Part shown: positions 7,604 through 12,304 of the stretch, piece after piece | Layout of the letters: every line of letters starts with the position of its first letter | How positions within the stretch are numbered: position 1 is the first letter of the stretch | Source: Actinomycetota bacterium | GTDB taxonomy: Bacteria; Actinomycetota; Thermoleophilia; Gaiellales; Gaiellaceae | DNA length: 12,304 nucleotides | Reading direction: 5' to 3' | NCBI GenBank assembly: GCA_019234175.1 | Contig: JAFALP010000394.1 | Coordinates: forward strand, 1-12,304 | Program-made: the position numbers and the translations under genes | The notes under the pieces: model-generated | Told to the model about the DNA's origin: nothing | Seen by the model: the letters and a program-made list of their open reading frames with translations, nothing else | Databases searched by the model: none

Positions 7604-8571
7604 AAGCCTGCCCCGTCCGGCGCCGGCAGCGGGCTGCGCGGCAGATCGGGCCGCGGCCCGCCCTCGTTGTAGGCCGACGGCGCCACGTCGTTCGGCCCGT
7701 CGGGGTAGAACACGCTCGCGAGCTTCTGGATCTGCTCGCGGCCGTGACCGAGCTCGAACTGGCCGCCGCCGTACATGCGCACGCCTCGATCGGTGCAGGC
7801 CTCGATGCACTCGAGCAGCTTGCGCACCGTGCCGAAGCGCGACGGCTTCACGTTCAGCCACCGCGCGTCGACCGGAAGCGCGTCGAAATCCGCGAGGGAA
7901 TGCACCGGCGCGTCGAAGCTCAGCCGGTCCTCCGCTCCCGCGAACGCCTCGAGGCAGCCGTCCTCGAGCCAGGCGTCCTCGATGACGACGCCGGGGAACG
8001 AGTCGACCACCGCTCGGTACAGCGCCGGGTCGGGAGCGAGGTCGACGGAGGTGCCGCGGTAATAGGCCTTCAGGTCGACCACGCGCACGCGGTCGCGCGC
8101 GGCGAGCGAGCGCATGAACGCCTCGTCCCAGTCCTTCGTCGCGTCCAGCTTGAACTCGAGCCCGGGATCGTTCGCGAGCCACGGCCCGACGTCGTCGCGC
8201 GTCGACGCGACGAAGCGCACGGGCCGGTACGCCCCGTCCACCGCGTCGGCGAACGACTTCCCCGCCTGGCGCAGCCCGAGGTCGAGCGCGGCGCTCTCGA
8301 ACGCCCAGCGCCGGTAGTCGGGAAGCCCGAGCTCGTCGAGGCGGCGGGACAGGTCGTCGAGCGACCACGTCCCGGCAAGCATCACATCGGGGAAGTCGTC
8401 GTGCTCGGCGGCGTCGTACGTGACGTCCTCGCCTTCGCCGGTCTCGCCGTCACCGCGCATCACCACCGTCGTGGTCACGCGCGTCCACTCCTCCCGCGGC
8501 AACTCGCGGCGTCGCAACGTGAGGTCGTCGACGGCGACGCGAAGCCCGGACAGCGCATCCCAGAGCGGCAT
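7600..8571 (-). CDS. Enolase-superfamily (muconate lactonizing/OSBS-like) protein
   Basis: A 323-residue protein with the enolase-superfamily layout: an N-terminal alpha/beta cap (~1-115) and a TIM-barrel half. Metal ligands can be placed at D166 (VVDLKAYY), E198 (VVIEDAWLE) and D220 (LSFDAPVH). A second-barrel-half lysine is K242 (LNVKPSRFGTVRKLLE), and E273 lies in GGGQFELGHGREQIQKLAS. The end-of-beta-2 motif reads KLD (141-143) where muconate lactonizing-type enzymes have KxK, so one usual catalytic lysine is missing. It probably abstracts an alpha-proton from a carboxylate or amino-acid-like substrate; the reaction is unknown. It starts at ATG 8571 with TAAGGT 7 bases upstream. It is first in an operon with two cupins and divergent from a threonine/serine dehydratase. 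Confidence 0.82.
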   Translation of the reverse strand: MPLWDALSGLRVAVDDLTLRRRELPREEWTRVTTTVVMRGDGETGEGEDVTYDAAEHDDFPDVMLAGTWSLDDLSRRLDELGLPDYRRWAFESAALDLGLRQAGKSFADAVDGAYRPVRFVASTRDDVGPWLANDPGLEFKLDATKDWDEAFMRSLAARDRVRVVDLKAYYRGTSVDLAPDPALYRAVVDSFPGVVIEDAWLEDGCLEAFAGAEDRLSFDAPVHSLADFDALPVDARWLNVKPSRFGTVRKLLECIEACTDRGVRMYGGGQFELGHGREQIQKLASVFYPDGPNDVAPSAYNEGGPRPDLPRSPLPAPDGAGF

Positions 8572-8584
8572 ACTGCGAACCTTA
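8571..8584. promoter_or_regulatory. Overlapping divergent promoters with 12 bp between start codons
   Basis: The enolase ATG (8571-8569) and dehydratase ATG (8584) are separated by 12 bp. TAAGGT on the minus strand (8584-8579) lies 7 bases before the enolase ATG. TACTGC on the plus strand (8571-8576, an imperfect -10) lies 7 bases before the dehydratase ATG, with CGGACA at 8547-8552 as a possible -35. Each promoter therefore reaches into the other gene's coding sequence, and no room exists for untranslated leaders. Confidence 0.5.
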
Positions 8585-9549
8585 TGCGGATCACGCTCGA
8601 CGACGTCCGTTCTGCCGCCGCGCGGCTCGACGGCGTCGCGAATCGAACACCCGTCGTCACCTCGCGCACGCTGGACGAGTCGACGGGCGCGACCGTGTTC
8701 GTGAAGGCGGAGTGCTTCCAGCGGGGCGGCGCCTTCAAGTTCCGCGGCGCCTACAACAAGATCGCGTCGCTGCCCGACGACGTGCGCGCCCGCGGCGTGC
8801 TCGCCTACTCGTCCGGGAACCACGCGCAGGCCGTCGCCCTCGCCGCGCGCCTCCTCGGCACGAGCGCGACGATTCTCATGCCCGAGGACGCGCCCGCGGC
8901 GAAGGTGGACGCGACGCGCGGCTACGGCGCCGAGATCATCACGTACGACCGCTGGACCGAGAACCGCGAGGAGATCGGCAGCGGGCTCGCCGGCGAGCGC
9001 GGCGTCGAGCTCGTCCGGCCCTACGACGACCCGCTCGTCATGGCGGGGCAGGGAACCACCGCGCTCGAGCTGCTGGACGACGTGCCCGACCTCGACGTCC
9101 TCGTCGCACCCGTCGGCGGCGGCGGGCTCATCGCCGGCTGCGCCACCGCGGCGACGGCGCTCCGGCCCGCGATCCGCGTCGTCGGCGTCGAGCCCGCGGC
9201 AGGCGACGACACGCGCCGTTCGCTCGCAGCAGGAGAGCGCATCCACATCGACGTCCCGCAGACGATCGCGGACGGACTGCAGACCACCGCCCCAGGCGAG
9301 CTGACGTTCGACGTGAACCGCCGGCTTCTCGCGGACGTCGTCACCGTGACGGACGAGGAGATCGTCGACGCGATGACGTTTCTCTTCGACCGGCTCAAGC
9401 TCGTCGCCGAGCCGAGCGGGGCCGTCGCCGTCGCGGCCCTCCTCACCGGCGCGGTCAGCGCCCCCTGCGCGCGCGTGGGCGTGGTGATCTCAGGCGGAAA
9501 CGTCGGCGCGCAGCGCTTTGCCGCGCTGACCGCCGGCCGCGAGCCCTGA
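8584..9549 (+). CDS. PLP-dependent threonine/serine ammonia-lyase (short, ACT-less form)
   Basis: A 321-residue fold-type II PLP enzyme. The Schiff-base lysine is K52 in GGAFKFRGAYNK. SSGNHAQAVALAA (76-88) is the substrate loop. GGGGLIAG is the phosphate-binding tetraglycine loop, and VISGGN near the C-terminus contacts the pyridine nitrogen. The protein ends there with no ACT regulatory domain, so it resembles catabolic TdcB or the serine racemase/hydroxyaspartate ammonia-lyase group rather than isoleucine-regulated biosynthetic IlvA. It would convert threonine to 2-oxobutanoate (or serine to pyruvate) plus ammonia; exact substrate unresolved. ATG 8584 directly precedes the conserved TLDDVRSAAARLDG start. 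Its last 60 bp overlap the convergent TetR gene. Its divergence from the enolase-cupin operon hints at shared amino-acid metabolism. Confidence 0.88.
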   Translation: MRITLDDVRSAAARLDGVANRTPVVTSRTLDESTGATVFVKAECFQRGGAFKFRGAYNKIASLPDDVRARGVLAYSSGNHAQAVALAARLLGTSATILMPEDAPAAKVDATRGYGAEIITYDRWTENREEIGSGLAGERGVELVRPYDDPLVMAGQGTTALELLDDVPDLDVLVAPVGGGGLIAGCATAATALRPAIRVVGVEPAAGDDTRRSLAAGERIHIDVPQTIADGLQTTAPGELTFDVNRRLLADVVTVTDEEIVDAMTFLFDRLKLVAEPSGAVAVAALLTGAVSAPCARVGVVISGGNVGAQRFAALTAGREP

Positions 9550-10128
9550 CGTCACGACCGCGACGATGTGGTGCTCGGCGGCGGCGACCGCGTCATCGTC
9601 GCCCGGCAGGCGTCCGAGCACCCAGCCGGTGATGAGCTCGTCGATGGCGCCGTAGAACACGATGGCGGACATGTCCGCGTCGAGGTCGCGGCGGAACACG
9701 CCCTCCTCCTGGCCCCGCTCGATGATCCTCCGGATAGCGCCGATCGGCTTCACGAGCTCGCCCACGCGCTCCTCCACCTCGCTGCTGCGGGTGATCTCGC
9801 GCACGACGACGCGGACGACGTCCGGCTCGCGGCGCCAGCCCTCGAACATCACCGACGCGATCCCTCGGAGCCGCTCCTCGACGGAGCCGCTCGAGCTCTC
9901 GACGGCGTGGATGCGCTCGAGCAGCGAGCTCCAGTGCTCGCGGAAGATCGTCTCGAGCACCTCGTCCTTCGACGCGAAGTAGTGGTAGAGCAGGCCGTGC
10001 GCGACGCCCGCCTCCTCGGCGATGTCGCCGACCCTGGACGTGTGGAACCCCTTGCGCGCGAACACGCGCGCCGCCGCGTCGAGGATGACGCGCCGCTTCT
10101 CCTCCGCCGCCGTCGAACGCTCCGCCAC
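9490..10128 (-). CDS. TetR/AcrR-family regulator, resembling fatty-acid FadR types
   Basis: A 212-residue repressor. The N-terminal TetR helix-turn-helix spans about residues 12-60: ILDAAARVFARKGFHTSRVGDIAEEAGVAHGLLYHYFASKDEVL. The C-terminal ligand domain has FYGAIDELITGWVLG (~156-170). This segment resembles the IFGTIDETVTTWVM stretch of Bacillus FadR, which senses long-chain acyl-CoA (comparison from memory). It probably represses acyl-CoA catabolic genes and releases DNA on binding an acyl-CoA (inference). It starts at GTG 10128 with TACGGT 6 bases upstream, divergent from the racemase/CoA-transferase gene. No palindrome like that at 5529-5546 is seen in its own promoter. It overlaps the dehydratase 3' end by 60 bp. 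Confidence 0.9.
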   Translation of the reverse strand: MAERSTAAEEKRRVILDAAARVFARKGFHTSRVGDIAEEAGVAHGLLYHYFASKDEVLETIFREHWSSLLERIHAVESSSGSVEERLRGIASVMFEGWRREPDVVRVVVREITRSSEVEERVGELVKPIGAIRRIIERGQEEGVFRRDLDADMSAIVFYGAIDELITGWVLGRLPGDDDAVAAAEHHIVAVVTSGLAAGGQRGKALRADVSA

Positions 10129-10158
10129 GCAGGAACCGTAGTGCTAGGTTCGCCGCCG
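10129..10158. promoter_or_regulatory. Divergent promoter region of tetR and the racemase-like gene
   Basis: A 30-bp gap. On the minus strand TACGGT (10140-10135) lies 6 bases before GTG 10128, with TTGCAC 18 bases further upstream as a possible -35. On the plus strand TAGGTT (10145-10150) lies 8 bases before GTG 10159. No Shine-Dalgarno for either gene, again leaderless in appearance. No long palindrome is visible, so autoregulation is not supported by the sequence. Confidence 0.5.
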
Positions 10159-11031
10159 GTGCAACGTCCACTGGCGGGCATGCTCGTCGTCGACCTCACC
10201 CGCTACCTGCCGGGGGCGTTTGCGAGCGCCGAGCTCCTCCGTCTCGGGGCCCGCGTGGTGCGTGTCGAGCAGCCGGGCGGCGACCCGATGCGGGAGACGG
10301 CGCCCGGCTGGTACGAGGCTTTGAACGCCGGCAAGGAGATCGTCACGTGCGACCTTCCCGCCGACGCCGAGGCGGCGCAGGCGCTGCTCGCCCAGGCGGA
10401 CGTCGTCCTCGAGGCGTTCCGTCCCGGCGTCGCCGAGCGGCTCGGCGTCGGCCCGGACCGGGCCGCCCGGAAGGCCGTCTACTGCTCGATCACGGGCTTC
10501 GGTCTCGGGGGACGGCACGACGCGCGCGCCGGCCACGATCTCAACTACGCCGGCTGGGCCGGGGTGCTCGAGCCGACCGCGCCCGCGCTTCCGCCCGTGC
10601 AGGTCGCCGACTTCGCCGCCGGCGGGCTCGGCGCGGTGACGGAGATCCTCGCGGCGCTGCTCGACCGCGCGCGCACCGGACGCGGGGCACGCGTCGTCGT
10701 GTCGATGACGCACGGCGCGCACCGCTTCGTCTCGCGCGCTCGTGCGCTCACGGACGGGCACGCCTGTTATCGCATGTACGCGACCGCAGACGGCCGGCAT
10801 CTCACCGTGGCCGCGCTCGAGCCGAAGTTCTTCGCGCGGCTCTGCGAACTGCTCGGACGGCCGGAGCTCGCCGAACGCCAGTACGGCGACGGCCAGGCGC
10901 AGCTCGCGGCGGAGCTCGAATCCGAGTTCGCGCGAAGGACGCTGGGCGACTGGCTCGCCCTCTTCGACGGCGAGGACGTCTGCGTCGGGCCGGTGGCGAC
11001 GTTCGCCGAGGCCGAGGCGTTGTTCGGCTAG
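10159..11031 (+). CDS. Alpha-methylacyl-CoA racemase-like / family III CoA-transferase, short form
   Basis: A 290-residue CaiB/BaiF-superfamily protein. It opens with PLAGMLVVDLTRYLPGAFAS and RVEQPGGDPMR, the CoA-binding fold of family III. Racemase-type catalytic residues are visible: H126 in AGHDLNYAGWAG, D151 in VQVADFAAGGLG, and E221 in VAALEPKFFARLCE, matching the His/Asp/Glu set of mycobacterial MCR. It would epimerise (2R)/(2S)-methylacyl-CoAs so branched chains can enter beta-oxidation; CoA transfer is the alternative. It is ~70 residues shorter than MCR (~360). The linker after VVVSMTHGAHRF is reduced, and the protein ends at AEALFG where relatives usually continue. GTG 10159 is preferred over GTG 10141 because homology begins at MQRPLAG. 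Its TAG shares CTAG (11028-11031) with the convergent gene's stop. Confidence 0.85.
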   Translation: MQRPLAGMLVVDLTRYLPGAFASAELLRLGARVVRVEQPGGDPMRETAPGWYEALNAGKEIVTCDLPADAEAAQALLAQADVVLEAFRPGVAERLGVGPDRAARKAVYCSITGFGLGGRHDARAGHDLNYAGWAGVLEPTAPALPPVQVADFAAGGLGAVTEILAALLDRARTGRGARVVVSMTHGAHRFVSRARALTDGHACYRMYATADGRHLTVAALEPKFFARLCELLGRPELAERQYGDGQAQLAAELESEFARRTLGDWLALFDGEDVCVGPVATFAEAEALFG

Positions 11032-11897
11032 CCCTCCGACTCGTCCTTCGTCCCGATCCTGCCGAGCGCGCGCTGGAACTCGGCGGGGACGATCCACACC
11101 TTGTTCGACTCGCCCTTCGCGATCTGCGGCAGCGCCTGCACGTACTGGTACGCGAGGAGCTGCGGATCGGGATTGCCTTCGTGAATCGCCTTGAACACGG
11201 TGTCGATCGCCTTCGCCTGCCCCTCGGCCTCGAGGATCGTCGCCTGCCGCGATCCCTCCGCGCGCAGCACGGCCGCCTGCTTCTCCCCCTCCGCGGTGAG
11301 GATGGCCGCCTGCTTCTGACCCTCCGCCTGCAGGATCGCCGCGCGCTTCTCGCGGTCGGCGCGCATCTGCTTCTCCATCGTGTCCTTGATCGACGCGGGT
11401 GGGTCGATCGCCTTCAGCTCGACGCGGTTGACGCGGATGCCCCACTTCCCGGTCGCCTCGTCGAGGACGCCGCGCAGCGCGTTGTTGATCTCGTCGCGCG
11501 ACGTCAGCGTCTTCTCGAGCGCCATGCCGCCGATGACGTTCCGGAGCGTGGTGACGGTGAGCTGCTCGATTGCCTGGATGTAGTTCGCGATCTCGTACGT
11601 CGCGGCTTTCGCATCGGTCACCTGGAAGTAGATGACCGAGTCGATGTTCACGACGAGGTTGTCCTCGGTGATCACCGGCTGGGGCGGGAACGACACGACC
11701 TGCTCGCGGAGGTCGATGAGTGGACGCAGCCTGTCGACGAACGGCACGACGATCGCGAGGCCGGCGTTCAGCGTGCGGTGGTAGCGGCCGAGGCGCTCGA
11801 TGACGCCGGCGCGCGCCTGGGGGACGATGCGAATCGTGCGCGCGAGCGTGAGCAGCACGAGCACGGCGACGACGGCGATGACGATCAACGCGACCAA
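11028..11897 (-). CDS. SPFH/stomatin-like membrane protein (QmcA-type)
   Basis: A 289-residue stomatin/prohibitin (SPFH)-domain protein. Residues 2-19 form an N-terminal membrane anchor. RTIRIVPQARAGVIERLGRYHRTLNAGL and VPFVDRLRPLIDLREQ open the SPFH domain (~22-180), which also has NVIGGMALEKTLTSRDEINN and GIRVNRVELKAIDPP. Four 11-residue repeats (185-228) form a helical, Ala/Glu-rich arm. The tail contains NKVWIVPAEF. Such proteins oligomerise as membrane scaffolds or microdomain organisers and modulate proteases or membrane stability. It starts at TTG 11897; an AAAGGAG Shine-Dalgarno 7 bases upstream fixes this unusual start. The gene follows nfeD by 12 bases, the well-known NfeD-SPFH pairing. 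Confidence 0.92.
   Translation of the reverse strand: MVALIVIAVVAVLVLLTLARTIRIVPQARAGVIERLGRYHRTLNAGLAIVVPFVDRLRPLIDLREQVVSFPPQPVITEDNLVVNIDSVIYFQVTDAKAATYEIANYIQAIEQLTVTTLRNVIGGMALEKTLTSRDEINNALRGVLDEATGKWGIRVNRVELKAIDPPASIKDTMEKQMRADREKRAAILQAEGQKQAAILTAEGEKQAAVLRAEGSRQATILEAEGQAKAIDTVFKAIHEGNPDPQLLAYQYVQALPQIAKGESNKVWIVPAEFQRALGRIGTKDESEG
11214..11345 (-). repeat. Four tandem 11-residue repeats in the SPFH protein
   Basis: Residues 185-228 read RAAILQAEGQK, QAAILTAEGEK, QAAVLRAEGSR, QATILEAEGQA: four 33-base units. The hendecad periodicity predicts a right-handed or straight coiled coil, as in stomatin-family stalks. Confidence 0.8.
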
Positions 11898-11902
11898 CGG
11901 AG

Positions 11903-11908
11903 ATCTCC
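11903..11908 (-). promoter_or_regulatory. Strong Shine-Dalgarno deciding a TTG start
   Basis: AAAGGAGATC on the minus strand lies in the 12-bp nfeD-SPFH gap; AGGAG ends 7 bases before TTG 11897. No ATG or GTG in frame is as well placed, so TTG is the initiator. Confidence 0.75.
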
Positions 11909-11909
11909 T

Positions 11910-12304
11910 TTACTCATAGACGAGCGCGGTTGCACCTTCGATCTTCATGACCTCGACACGCGTGCCCGGTTCGAACACCTGATCCTCCATGAACGCGCGC
12001 GCCGACCACTCCTCACCGCCGATCTTCACGCGCCCACCGTCGCGGTCGACGCGCTGGAGAACGACGGCGTGCGCCCCCTCGAGCGCCGCCGTGCCGGTCC
12101 GGATCGCGGCCGGCATGTGCAGGTGCGCGCGCGCGATCGGCCGCAGCAGCCCGAGCGAGGCGACCGAGCCGGCGACGAACACGACGAGTTGCAGCCACAC
12201 CGCGCCGCCGAGGGCCGCCGCGACGGCGCCCCCGACCGCAGCGAGCGCCACCGGCCCGAGGAAGAAGAGGCCGGGCGTGAAGACCTCGCCGATGGCGAGA
12301 AGCA
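11910..12304 (-). CDS. nfeD: NfeD-family membrane protein, 5' end beyond the window
   Basis: About 131 residues are visible, ending at TAA 11912-11910. The frame stays open to the right edge and reads LLAIGEVFTPGLFFLGPVAL there, the hallmark first helix of NfeD proteins. The GTG at 12251 is therefore internal and the gene is partial. Two to three membrane segments follow (GGAVAAALGGAVW and LVVFVAGSVASLGLL). Then comes the C-terminal OB-fold domain (TGTAALEGAHAVV to EVMKIEGATALVYE). NfeD proteins are partners of SPFH/stomatin proteins, and the SPFH gene follows directly. No serine-protease (ClpP-like) domain is visible, so this looks like the short form, although the missing N-terminus could change that. 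Confidence 0.87.
   Translation of the reverse strand, partial: LLAIGEVFTPGLFFLGPVALAAVGGAVAAALGGAVWLQLVVFVAGSVASLGLLRPIARAHLHMPAAIRTGTAALEGAHAVVLQRVDRDGGRVKIGGEEWSARAFMEDQVFEPGTRVEVMKIEGATALVYE

Noticed and set aside
10141..10158. GTG 10141 as start of the racemase-like gene
   Set aside because: It would overlap the TAGGTT box and add residues (VLGSPP) not typical of the family; homology begins at GTG 10159.
12249..12251. GTG 12251 as the nfeD start
   Set aside because: The frame continues upstream with the conserved first NfeD helix to the window edge, so the gene is partial rather than starting here.

Overview
This is a GC-rich, very gene-dense bacterial chromosome fragment. GTG, TTG and probably CTG starts are common, and the gene set points to a high-GC actinobacterium. 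A lineage such as Thermoleophilia is my inference from gene style and from the short CoA-transferase form; no marker gene is present to prove it. I see no tRNA, rRNA, CRISPR array, insertion sequence or phage gene.

Layout from left to right. (1) Positions 2-1001 hold the 3' end of a YegS/DagK-type lipid kinase followed by an overlapping PAP2-like membrane protein, probably a lipid phosphorylation/dephosphorylation pair. (2) Positions 916-1631 hold a small coiled-coil protein (-) and a hotdog-fold acyl-CoA thioesterase (+), divergent from a 32-bp gap. (3) Positions 1606-3360 hold a large exported or membrane-anchored VanW/YoaR-type cell-wall protein (-). (4) Positions 3499-6766 are an acyl-CoA catabolism block. 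It has a minus-strand operon of medium-chain-type acyl-CoA dehydrogenase and an SDR oxidoreductase, divergent from glutaryl-CoA dehydrogenase. The 69-bp gap between them holds a perfect 18-bp TetR-type operator. (5) Positions 6768-8571 are a tightly coupled minus-strand operon of an enolase-superfamily protein and two paralogous cupins. The first cupin apparently starts at CTG inside the enolase stop codon. (6) Positions 8584-9549 hold a PLP-dependent threonine/serine dehydratase, whose start is only 12 bp from the enolase start. (7) Positions 9490-11031 hold a TetR regulator resembling fatty-acid FadR proteins, divergent from a short alpha-methylacyl-CoA racemase/family III CoA-transferase. 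(8) Positions 11028-12304 hold an NfeD-SPFH (stomatin-like) membrane operon (-), with nfeD running off the right edge.

How the parts fit: the two acyl-CoA dehydrogenases, SDR, thioesterase, racemase and FadR-like TetR form a plausible fatty-acid / branched-chain / lysine-derived acyl-CoA degradation neighbourhood. The operator between the two dehydrogenases is the obvious candidate target for that regulator or a relative (inference).

The most striking non-coding pattern is that most transcription-unit heads have a TAnnnT -10 box 6-9 bases before the start codon and no visible Shine-Dalgarno. This is the layout of leaderless transcripts. Genes inside operons and the acyl-CoA dehydrogenase head instead show Shine-Dalgarno sites or stop-start overlaps. 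Convergent genes repeatedly overlap at their 3' ends (86, 26, 60 and 4 bp).
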